DNA from: Cylicocyclus nassatus
Lineage: Eukaryota; Nematoda; Chromadorea; Rhabditida; Strongylidae
Direction: 5' to 3'
Length of the DNA stretch: 64,000 nucleotides
Assembly: GCA_958299035.1 (NCBI GenBank)
Contig: CATQJL010000305.1
Span: 35,787,733-35,851,732, forward strand
How positions within the stretch are numbered: the stretch's first letter is position 1; each line of letters begins with the position of its first letter. Of this stretch, positions 25,793 through 35,017 are shown piece after piece. The notes below the pieces were generated by a model. The model made no database searches. It was given only the letters and a program-made list of their open reading frames with translations, and was not told where the DNA came from. A program made the position numbers and the translations under genes.

Positions 25793-26206
25793 AGGCAGCG
25801 TCTAACCAAAATTTAGCTGCCGAGATTTTTGCATTTTGCAAGCCTGTCGAACCCTGTCTAGCACTGTATGGGCTTAAAATCGCACGAAGTTTCCAAAAAC
25901 CCCGTTTTCTGGAGGCCCGCGGGAGCAATGTGGACGAGTTGTACCTTCCAACTTCAGCCTCAGCCGCAGTGGCGGCAACAGAGGGGAGGTGGATGCCAAG
26001 TGAAGGGACATGTTCAAACGCGTAAGGGGGGAGACCGACGGTGTCGTCCGCGCGTACCAACTCGCTCTCCGCGTACCACTTTAAGCGAATTTTTCTCAGC
26101 GTGGAGGGGGTCAAATTGAGTGGGTTGTTGTAATGGCCTATTCAGAGGTCCCTATAATAGAATATATGAAGATCCGCACGACCTCAACTTTGGTGAGACA
26201 CTCCCT
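25793..26206. mobile_element. 414-bp TTAA-flanked MITE (piggyBac-like target choice)
   Basis: TTAA at 25789-25792 and 26207-26210 flank the element. The ends are AGGCAGCGTC on the left and, read inward from the right, AGGGAGTGTC (8 of 10 matching). The homologous site in the right arm (56629-56632) has a single TTAA with the same flanks on both sides (ctagtctc and tactcgattgc), so the insertion is exact. TTAA duplication is the hallmark of piggyBac-type transposases. A second, adapter-truncated copy in reverse lies at about 27549-27966. Confidence 0.9.
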
Positions 26207-26508
26207 TTAAGAGACTAGATTTATACTCCACACTAGTAAGGCTCTCATTCGCTCGTGATATGACTGTCCTAAGGAGACAGTGGGAATACGCTTGAGCGGT
26301 ACGACAGATGATGCAAACAATTGTTTGGCGTTTTCGAAGGCAATTGCATATGACAGTTAACAAAGACGGAGCTTGAATTTAGAGGGATGATCATTACCAC
26401 CAAAGATGTGTTAGTAATGACTCTTTGATAAATCATGCGCCCACAAAATCGCAAGAGCTGACTATTAGGCCATGTTGTACTTTTAACCTTCCAACAATGC
26501 GCTTGAAC

Positions 26509-26778
26509 TCACTTTTCTAATAGGACTTTCCCACATAAGAGCTTAGAACTATCATCCATTCTTGGAATCAGCCTAGTGGAAGTCACAACATACATTTCTG
26601 ACAAGTTTAAACCACTCTTTTCATTTCTAGTGTAGAATATTGGAATGGGGTAAATTACGAGTTTTGACTTGTACAATACGTGCTCTTTTCGAGAATAATT
26701 ACGTTTAACTGAACGATATGGATCAATAGTTTGACTGAAGGTAAGCTGACTCGTCCAAGCCTTAATTAAATTTTCATT
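26509..26778 (-). other. Open frame shared by both duplication arms, possible exon
   Basis: About 85-90 codons are open here and at 56074-56328 (+) in the other arm, reading for example SGLNLSEMYVVTSTRLIP and its counterpart SGLNLSDMYDVTSTRLIP. Both end at the same place in a gtgagttc that could be a splice donor. No clear Met start is visible and no family is recognised. It may be an exon of an unknown gene carried by the unit, or chance openness in a young duplication. Confidence 0.25.
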
Positions 26779-27360
26779 CAATTGAGATCGACTGATGCAG
26801 CTTTACTACGGACCTTTATCTTACTATCAAAAAATCAATGAACGGTTGAAGATCGGGTTTGAAGATTTGTGGAAGCTTCCAAAATTAATAAGATGTATTT
26901 AAAATTCTAATCACATCTTTTCATCAACTCCTGTTTGAAAACTTTTTGGTTTTTCATCAGAGGATAATGATGGCGGAAGGTCATCAGCAATGTGTCATTC
27001 ATCCTCTCCTCTCCACTTGACTTTATTGCCTTACGTGTTGACTGAAATATGTATTGTCTTTTCACAAGTTCCTGTGAAATTTAGCCCATGTTTCATAATC
27101 AAGACGAATTAACTAAACAATACAAAATGTTATCTTATTTATTCAAAAGTAAAAACAAATCTCTTGCATGATTTTTTGACTCATTTAGGAGATTTAATTT
27201 TTCGCGACCCATTCTCAAGTTAGGGAGAGGGGGGGGGGGCTGCCTCTTCTCCCCCGGTAAGCCACTGCTTTTCACATATGCTTCCATCTTCTCCATTCTT
27301 TCCCGTATTTCTTCCCTTCCGTTTTTTCTGTCAGTAACGGCTTTCCAGACGTTTAACTGG

Positions 27361-27968
27361 TAATGATCATCTTCTCTAAATTCAAGCTCCGTCTTTGTTA
27401 ACTGTCATATGCAATTGCCTTCGAAAACGCCAAACAATTGTTTGCATCATTTGTCGTACCGCTCAAGCGTATTTCCACTGTCTCCTCAGGACAGTCATTT
27501 CACGAGCGAATGAGAGCCTTACTAGTGTGGAGTATAAATCTAGTCTCTTAAAGGGAGTGTCTCACCAAAGTTGAGGTCGTGCGGATCTTCATATATTCTA
27601 TTATAGGGACCTCTGAATAGGCCATTACAACAAGTCCCACTCAATTTGACCAGTACTCTGCGTTGATACCACTGCTTTTCGCTTAAAGTGGTACGCGGAG
27701 AGCGAGTTGGTACGCGCGGACGACACCGTCGGTCTCCCCCCTTACGCGTTTGAACATGTCCCTCCACTGGCATCCACCTCCCCTCTGCTGCCGCCACTGC
27801 GGCTGAGGCTGAAGTTGGAAGGTACAACTCGTCCACATTGCTCCCGCGGGCCTCCAGAAAACGGGGTTTTTGGAAACTTCGTGCGATTTTAAGCCCATAC
27901 AGTGCTAGACAGGGTTCGACAGGCTTGCAAAATGCAAAAATCTCGGCAGCTAAATTTTGGTTAGACAA
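27361..27968. other. Chimeric join: inverted partial copy of 25.79-26.40 kb
   Basis: From 27361 the sequence jumps to the reverse complement of about 26400-26210 and then to the TTAA MITE in reverse, stopping within the MITE terminus at ggttagac (27966), where adapter-like sequence begins. A further adapter copy interrupts the MITE at 27653. A copied, flipped neighbour joined without target-site features is typical of amplification chimeras; a real rearrangement cannot be excluded. Confidence 0.65.
27653..27677 (-). other. SMART-type PCR primer sequence embedded in the assembly (copy 1)
   Basis: The 25 bases here are the reverse complement of AAGCAGTGGTATCAACGC followed by AGAGTAC, which I recognise from memory as the SMART / switching-oligo PCR primer used in cDNA and low-input amplification. 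In the intact MITE at 26.1 kb the corresponding place reads gcgaatttttctcagcg, so the primer has replaced native sequence. Confidence 0.9.
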
Positions 27969-27991
27969 GTACTCTGCGTTGATACCACTGC
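27969..27991 (-). other. SMART-type primer at left edge of the gap (copy 2)
   Basis: The 23 visible bases are the same primer in reverse complement, cut off by the first N at 27992. It directly abuts the broken MITE terminus. Confidence 0.9.
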
Positions 27992-28491
27992 NNNNNNNNN
28001 NNNNNNNNNNNNNNNNNNNNNNNNNNNNNNNNNNNNNNNNNNNNNNNNNNNNNNNNNNNNNNNNNNNNNNNNNNNNNNNNNNNNNNNNNNNNNNNNNNNN
28101 NNNNNNNNNNNNNNNNNNNNNNNNNNNNNNNNNNNNNNNNNNNNNNNNNNNNNNNNNNNNNNNNNNNNNNNNNNNNNNNNNNNNNNNNNNNNNNNNNNNN
28201 NNNNNNNNNNNNNNNNNNNNNNNNNNNNNNNNNNNNNNNNNNNNNNNNNNNNNNNNNNNNNNNNNNNNNNNNNNNNNNNNNNNNNNNNNNNNNNNNNNNN
28301 NNNNNNNNNNNNNNNNNNNNNNNNNNNNNNNNNNNNNNNNNNNNNNNNNNNNNNNNNNNNNNNNNNNNNNNNNNNNNNNNNNNNNNNNNNNNNNNNNNNN
28401 NNNNNNNNNNNNNNNNNNNNNNNNNNNNNNNNNNNNNNNNNNNNNNNNNNNNNNNNNNNNNNNNNNNNNNNNNNNNNNNNNNNNNNNNNNN
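27992..28491. other. Assembly gap, exactly 500 N
   Basis: Five hundred N, a round number suggesting a gap of unknown true size. Primer sequence faces it on both sides, pointing inward in inverted orientation. Any reading frame through it is meaningless. Confidence 0.95.
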
Positions 28492-28516
28492 AAGCAGTGG
28501 TATCAACGCAGAGTAC
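28492..28516 (+). other. SMART-type primer at right edge of the gap (copy 3)
   Basis: The full 25-base primer in forward orientation follows the last N and runs straight into an INTS11 exon, cutting it mid-codon. Confidence 0.9.
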
Positions 28517-29312
28517 TCAGTAGGATTCAAGAAGGATGCACATTTCTTGAGCACGGTCCCAGCGCGGAAAACTGGAATAAGAACCTGCAAAGGTTTCGTA
28601 GTAACTGATGAATGACGGTAGGTAACAAACAGTTGATTACCTTTCCTCCTGCCATCACCCTATCATGCACTTTTCTTAGAAAATCCCTTTCTCGGGCTCT
28701 TTTTGAGTCACGAATTGTGGGTAGCGTAAGTGGACTCAGAAATCAAACAATCTGGCCGCAATCCGGGCAGCACTCTGGCAGCACCGAGATGACGATCGGG
28801 AGTCATATTGTAGTCACCTTATAAGAAGCAGAATATATATTTTCAAAAAACCTTATATATAACACTTACCTGTATACAATATACTCTGGTGACCAACGCG
28901 AATCTCAAACATTGCTGCACCTAGTACATGTCCAGCATAGAACGCCCGGATTGACAACTCACTGTCAACCTGTATGGTTTCATGGAGGTTAACAGCAATA
29001 ACCTAAACATCGGCAAGATCATTGTGGAAATTAGTCTGATGGTTCCATAGAGCTACCGAAAAGCGATTTTTCTGCAGAATTAATTGCACAAGGCAGTGAA
29101 ACCTATACTACCTTTTTCATGCAGGCCTTTATGTTGGCGGATGTAAAGAAATTGGTGTCTCCTCTGAACTCTGTCTGCACCTTGCGGTAATCTTCCTGCA
29201 ACGATACGAACTTAGCAACGGATCTAAATACATTACAAAAAATTACAAAAAGGCTCTTACCAACAAAAACTGGCGCTATAGCTTTCGTTGGGTAAGTCAT
29301 ATAGATAGGTGG
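28517..29312 (-). pseudogene. INTS11: INTS11 (Integrator endonuclease) fragment, MBL/beta-CASP part, minus strand
   Basis: Read on the minus strand, exons are about 29312-29262 ([17 protein letters not shown]), 29195-29112 ([20 protein letters not shown]), 29002-28870 ([18 protein letters not shown]), 28817-28641 ([32 protein letters not shown]) and 28584-28517 (VLIPVF). Introns are about 50-66 nt. These match the metallo-beta-lactamase to beta-CASP region of INTS11, the nuclease that cleaves snRNA and other nascent transcripts in the nucleus. The upstream (N-terminal MBL) exons are missing. The reading is broken by single extra C/G bases near 28709 (one) and 28550-28570 (two), and the junction after VFV is one base out of phase. 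The 3' side ends in primer sequence. Confidence 0.85.
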
Positions 29313-29395
29313 GATGAAGAAGATTGAAATCGAAGGAAAAAATGGTGGGTCTTGACGATTTTTTTGAAAATTCTATCCGTAAGTCACATTTTTAG

Positions 29396-30435
29396 CACGA
29401 CATAAATCTAGCTGTGGAATACATGTCATTTAGCGCACATGCTGATGCTAAAGGAATCATGCAGGTAAATGTGCTATGAGACAAAAAAAATTTTGACTAA
29501 AAAAATCATTCAGCTGATAAGAGATTGCCAACCCCGATGTGTAATGTTCGTACATGGAGAAGCTGCGAAGATGGAATTTCTCAAGGGGAAAGTTGAAAAG
29601 GAGAGTTCTTTGAATCTGAATTTGAAGATGAATAGATCAATGTTAGCCATTAGAAAGAACTGCCAAGTATCGTTCTTGCAAAGTTAATTTATCATGAAGT
29701 TTTAAGATTTGTTGCCCATCAGTTCTCATGATAGTTCACGCTAGTTTTGATAGCAGATTAGAAATGTGAATTACGTAGTGAAGTCCGGGTTTTAGGAGTT
29801 TCATGTACCTGTCCTGATGCCAGCTAATGGAGAATCGGTAGTGATCCCAGGAATTGCCACTTTGGAGGTCGACGTTCCCCATGATATCGTTCAACGATGC
29901 ATTGACCTCGATCCAACTCCTTCGAAGAAAGCGTGCCCATTTTCTGCCTGTTTGATTATGGATAAGCAGGTGCTGCTGGACTATCAATCTCTTCTACATC
30001 AAAAGAGTATTTGCAGAATGGTCTCGAAGTGATTTCTTGCGAGGCAGCTGCTAATAAATTACAAATGGGTCTTCATACTATCACTCTGTCGCAGCTGATA
30101 AAATCACGTAATCCGGTGGATTGGAGAGCCCTCTCTGAGGCTCTGACAATCCATGACAGCAATCTTCAGCATAAGCAAGTATGCCTATACATGTCGATAG
30201 TTTCGAACGTGGCTAATCCAGTTTTTCAGGACGGAATAGAGCTCTTCCATGGTGAAATATGCGTTTTACCCGTGAAAGGAGACGAAAATCAGGTAATTTT
30301 TGTTATTCGGTGTACCAAGAATTTGTTTACCCAAAGTTCTTTCAACTTTATCGTTGCCAGTTGGCCCAGCGCAGTAGGACTATCTCGTACGCCGGAGTTG
30401 GTAAAACTGCTGTAGAGCTTATCTACTGTTCATGA
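29396..30435 (+). pseudogene. INTS11: INTS11 C-terminal fragment, plus strand
   Basis: Plus-strand exons are 29396-29464 (VEYMSFSAHADAKGIMQ), 29514 to about 29600 (MFVHGEAAKMEFLKGKVEKE), 29796-29969 (VPVLMPANGESVVIPG), 30017-30178, 30230-30292, and a last piece to about 30415-30435. The splice sites keep frame, except that no clear donor follows KVEKE and the final exon is uncertain. SAHAD and VHGEAAKMEFL belong to the beta-CASP end of INTS11, followed by the family's C-terminal domain. About 170 residues expected between this and the other fragment are absent, and the two fragments point in opposite directions. It may be a correct gene split by misassembly, or a rearranged pseudogene. Confidence 0.85.
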
Positions 30436-31076
30436 TTTAAAGTCTTTGCATAACATTCTATTGCTCACATTGGTTCAGTGCTCTGGTTTTCGAACTACCA
30501 AAGAAAGTTTCAATAGGCGGATAAGATAATAACTTGAACTTAGGCACTAAGTTTATTTGGTGTCTTATATTCATTTTTTTCGCTGTCAGTTAGCATAACA
30601 GCTGCAAATATTTAGGTAAAACTGATCTGGGATGAGTGCCGAGAGGCCTGGCAATCAGTGATCATGCAGACTATACAAGAAACGCTCAGCAAACAGCCTA
30701 TAGGCATAACCTGAGTTCTTTTCGAAACCATTGCGATATGCATCTTCAATGATCGTCAGTCATGTACATGTGAAATCTCATACTCGTTCTGATAATAAAT
30801 TATTGATGCGTTCTGATTTTGTTGGTATATCATTGGTTCCAACCACTTATTTTCTTCGCTGGCCGTTTACTGCCGCGCATAAAGACGAAGTTATCATATC
30901 CCGCCCTTCGCTTGTGATCAATCAAACAAGTTCCTCTCTTCAGCTCATTGATTACGTTCTTTTTTTGTCCTACTTCATAAAATCTCTTTCTTCACCGCTG
31001 TCAAAACTCCTCAATTTGTGACTTAGCGATTTCTCTTGAATTTGTTTGTTTTTGATACCTCTGACACACCTCTTGA
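30436..31076. other. Downstream of INTS11 fragment; no gene seen
   Basis: AT-rich. An aataaa at about 30790 could be a poly(A) signal. No recognised domain. Confidence 0.35.
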
Positions 31077-31557
31077 AGGTGTCCTAGAAAATGTGCCTAT
31101 TGTTTGATAGCTTATAACTTTACTGTCTTGAAGTCTTTGGGGAAGCTTACCATTCCATAGAACTGCCTTCATTAGTTTTGCAGTATAAAACAAGTTTGTG
31201 ATCATTGTAGGATTACGGTAGGAACCTCTAGGATACAGCGCCGTTTTGAAATAAGCCTTTGATTAAAAATTTTCAAAAAATCTGGAGATTTGTGTAGTAG
31301 GGTTTTCGTGCATGCTGATTTCGTTACACAAGTTATTACAAAATTTTTGAGCTCTTATAGCTTTGATTAGATCTCGTGAACAAAATGCAAATACTAACGG
31401 TTCAAAACCCTGTTCTAGGATAGGAAGAGTGATTGGTGATTCGCTCTATACTTCAAATCTGTGTTGAAGCCAGCTCAAACGGTTGAAGCTTTTCTAAAGA
31501 GTTCAAGACAAGAGAGTTACTAACAATCAGACAATAGGCAGATTTTTTGGGACACCT
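31077..31557. mobile_element. Degenerate MITE of the GGTGTCCC(A)n family
   Basis: aggtgtcctagaaaatgtgcc at the left pairs with gcagattttttgggacacct at the right. The inner arms (cctattgtttgatag / aacaatcagacaatagg) continue the inverted repeat for about 75 bp. It is related to the MITEs at 31878, 44573 and 59981, which share the gtgtccca start and the tgatcgttaataact block. Confidence 0.65.
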
Positions 31558-31877
31558 ATATGTGTGGTTTGGGTACTGGTTGCATTGTGAACATAATAGG
31601 ATATGTAGAACAAGTCTGTTTTCGAAGAATCAGCTTTTTGGAATTTTCTGTGTTTCTGTGCGCTAAGTGTGCTCAAGAACCCGGGGTTTTTCCCGAACAA
31701 ATAACTATCACAGACTTAACCTGACCCATATCTCAAATGAGTGTAAATATAAGAAAGGTTTACTCTACACAACAGCTGCCAGCGCTTCTTGACAATCCAG
31801 TTATGAATTCTGAGAACTGGTGAAAATTAGGCTCAGCGAACTGCTCGAATAGCTAGCGATAAAATCCAAGGATTATA

Positions 31878-32518
31878 TAGAGTGTCCCAAAAGTATGTAT
31901 GCACTGTTTGATCGTTAATATCTCTCTTCCCAAGAAGTCTTTTGCCTTACTTCATTTGCATTTTAAAACGAATCACCCATCTCTCTTCATTACTGTAGGA
32001 TTACGGTAGAAACTTCAAAGAGGGTTTTGAGCAATGAAAGGCCATATTTTGCCTCAGAAAGGAAACAAAACGGCCTGAAAGCTTTTACACTAGGCTAACT
32101 AAAGTTGCTGATTCTAACTGTAAAGTTCGCAACTTATTATGGTGCTTCATTGAAGAGTTATGCCGGGTAAGAGGTAGCGGCTATTTTTTCAATGTTAAAA
32201 ACTGCGGTTACACCGTTTAGGAAGCTTCGTAATCTTGTGAATAGTTGATTATTGAACTCAGCGTCCATAAAAACCCTATTACACTTTCACATTTTTCTTG
32301 AAAAATTTTTTGAATTGGCAGCTTTTTCCACATCGGCACCATATGTTTTAAGTTTCTACCGTAATCCTGCAGTAATAGAGAGATGGGTGATTCGTTCTAT
32401 GATGCAAGTCTAAGTTGAAGCCAGCTCTACAAAACGGTACCTGAAGCTAGGCAAAAGACTTCTTGGGAAGAGAGATATCAACGATCAAACAGTGCATACA
32501 TACTTTTGGGACACCCTG
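31878..32518. mobile_element. 641-bp mariner-type MITE, TA target
   Basis: Left end tagagtgtcccaaaagtatg, right end catacttttgggacaccctg, followed by TA at 32519. The arms extend through cactgtttgatcgttaatat / gatatcaacgatcaaacagt. No transposase is seen, so the element is non-autonomous. Confidence 0.8.
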
Positions 32519-34030
32519 TATAGTAGTTCGGTCCGAAAGTTCTGTCGTCCCATCTTCAAAAATTCGTAACTTCTTGCTGTCTGGACGGATCTGCTTTACT
32601 GTAACTTAGAAAGAAGAAAGCACCTACTTTTTCATGCTGTCTTAGCGGATTCTTTCCTTGCACTGGTTGTGGTGATGAAATTATATGAAGAAGATCGTCC
32701 AAGCTTCGTCCCTTGTTAGGCCGCAAAAAATCTGAATCGTTCAGAAACCGGAATCAGCAGCACATTAATTTTACGAACTACTCTTTGCGACTGCAAAAAG
32801 TTTGTGCGATTAGACGTCTTTAAAATTTATTTTTGGAGTTTGCGATAGAAAATGTCGAAGTCAATTTTTCTGTCATTATTCTCAAAATCATAACTTTCGT
32901 AGGTACGCCCGATCAGCACAAAGTTCTCACATTTGGAAAGAGTAAGTCGTAAGACCGTGCTAATATCGTTTTCGGATTTTTCAGCAACGTTAAGATTTTT
33001 GGTGGTCTAATTCAAAATGATCGAAGTCTGAATGATCTCCCATCCAGTTTATATCCGTAACCAGTGTTCGGAAGGAAGTAGCTAAAGTTGTAAAAGTAGA
33101 AGGCTTCTTCTTTGTAAAAATCAGATAGCGAAATGTTACGTTTTCTTGAATATGAAACCACAGAACTTTAGTACCGCATAATAAATCAGAGAGAATTCGT
33201 AGCTTCAAAGGAGAGTAAAAACTTCGAATCGTATCTAGGCCGTTCATCGACCATTTCTGTAATTTTCGTGAGCGAGAAAAACCGACAGAACTTTCGGCAC
33301 AACCTGATTGAGTGACCGTTTGCCAACAAATTGAGTGCACCACCATGACATGCCAACGGCTTTTCCCGAATTTCACTTTAGAAGCTCTGGAACGGTTTGT
33401 GTATATCTGAATAATCAGTGAGTAGACTTGTTCTGAGATTACTGGTGTTATTTCCAATGTTTGAGGCAAAAACCCGGATGTGAGACTGTTCATGCGGCAA
33501 ACAACAGTTCTCAATAATGAATTCAGGATAAATTCCGGAAGTGTTGACTTGCACTTTTGATGTCGACCGTTATCAACTGTCTTTGAGCCTTTGATCGCTG
33601 TTTTAGTCTTGCAATCTTCTTTCAAGACATCTTTTATGAAGTTCACTTCAAAATTCTTCGCCTTCACTCCTTCAGATATCTTCTCAACAAATCAAATCTG
33701 CTACACAATGGTTGTATACCATTAGAGCGGTTAAGTAGATCTTCAGAGGAAAATTTCTCCGGTTTCCAGTTGTTCACGAGAACTTCATTATCACGATTAA
33801 TTAAGTAGATCCTGTGACTTTAGATAAGAGACGTCACAAAGTAGACGGCACCAACAGTTTTTCTCTGTGATAAGAGGATGGCGCAGTTATATATCTTTGA
33901 CATTGAAACCATTTCTGTTATCGAGAAACAGGAAGCTTCTACATCAGAAATTTCGATGACAAAAACTGGAACTTGTCATATGATTATATATTATAGTTCA
34001 TGGTAAGATTGTAGATTATATGAGCATATA
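32519..34030. other. Unassigned stretch with a 225-codon minus-strand frame
   Basis: The frame at 32990-33667 on the minus strand is the longest here without a known domain. Its composition (rich in S, T, K, L) and lack of motifs give no function, and no start context or splice structure supports it. It may be part of an old, unrecognised repeat. Confidence 0.2.
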
Positions 34031-35017
34031 TTAGGTTGATGCATAATTCCTGCACCAAAATAGGTACAGACCGCAATAATCTGGAATAATCCTATATCCC
34101 AAATAGGATTCGATATATCATTAGATAGAGCAAACCTAGCTCTACAAGATATTGCTCAAATATCTACACCAGCTTTGATCCACGCGAAGTTTTGAGCCGA
34201 AAACTGAAAAAAAAACCATGCGTTCGAAAACCTTAAGACCAATAAAACAAAATTGTAACTTCGTTCAAAAAGCTCCTACAAAATTTCTTCCTTGCTCACG
34301 CGTAGACATTCCACGTAAGACATTTATCTATGCGGTTACTGTATTTTTTTCTTAGCTAGACGATGAGAAAACGAAGTGTTACATGTTTTTGCCAAATTAG
34401 TGCTGAGATGTTCTAGCACTAACTGTTCTATAGTGCATGCCGTTAGCAGTGAAACTTCACATTTTCAGCCTTCTATAACGCTAGTTTACGAGAAATGACT
34501 CTAGCTGGAGAGATGAATCTAGCTCTCCCTATCCGGATTTTTCTTGCCCAGTTGCTAAAAATTCGATATTTCTCATAAACCAGCTGCTGTGAAGAGCTGG
34601 AAATTCTCATTCAAGCTTCTCAGGTCCTATAGTATACAACTGTCAGTGCTAGAACATTTCAGCTTGTTTTGGAAAAAACATGAAAAAATTCTTTTTCTCA
34701 GTTTCTAGCTGAGAGAAAAATACAGCAACTGCATAGAGAAATGTCTTATACGAAACGACAGTGCATGAGCAAGTTAGGAGTTTCAAAGGATTCTTCTGAG
34801 CGGAATTCCAGTTTTTTCTTGGTTTTTTGGGGCGCTTGGATCTTTTCGTTTTTGGCTTCAATCTTTGCTTGGATCGAAGCTGCTGCCAATCTTTTAAGCA
34901 CTATCTTGTAGAGCTAGGTTTGCTCTATCTAATGATATATCGGATCCTATTTGGGATATAGGATCACCGGATTATCGCGGTCTGTACCTTTTTGGTGCAG
35001 GAATTATGCATCAATAT
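34031..35017. mobile_element. ~0.99-kb mariner-type foldback MITE (TTAGGTTG ends)
   Basis: Left end ttaggttgatgcataattcc after tata; right end ggaattatgcatcaatata. The arms continue through aggtacagaccgcaataatc / gattatcgcggtctgtacct and gcaaacctagctctacaaga / cttgtagagctaggtttgct, so each arm is about 200 bp or more. TTAGGTTG is a common mariner terminus. The 2.9-kb element at 60739 has the same kind of ends and arm motifs. Confidence 0.75.

Larger units (their letters stand above)
22539..27360 (-). repeat. Left arm of a large inverted duplication (unit ~4.4 kb)
   Basis: From aagaggaattctttttagga (22539) to ccagacgtttaactgg (27360) the sequence is the diverged reverse complement of 63830 down to 52117. 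Matching landmarks include the foldback at 23.5-24.85 kb against 58.06-59.35 kb, the block at 24.9-25.4 kb against 57.5-58.0 kb, and the block at 26.5-27.1 kb against 55.8-56.3 kb. By eye the arms are roughly 85-95% similar in the clear blocks. The only sizeable insertion seen here and not in the other arm is the TTAA MITE at 25793. Whether the unit is a segmental duplication or itself a dispersed repeat cannot be decided from one window. Confidence 0.85.

Noticed and set aside
25731..26119. Overlapping 96-127-residue frames on both strands
   Set aside because: They cover the GC-rich TTAA MITE, which is absent from the other arm; no coding signature.
27838..28608. Long frame of 256 residues across the gap
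   Set aside because: Most of it is N; the rest is MITE and primer sequence.
32990..33667. 225-residue minus-strand frame as a gene
   Set aside because: No recognisable motif, start context or introns; kept only as an unassigned note.
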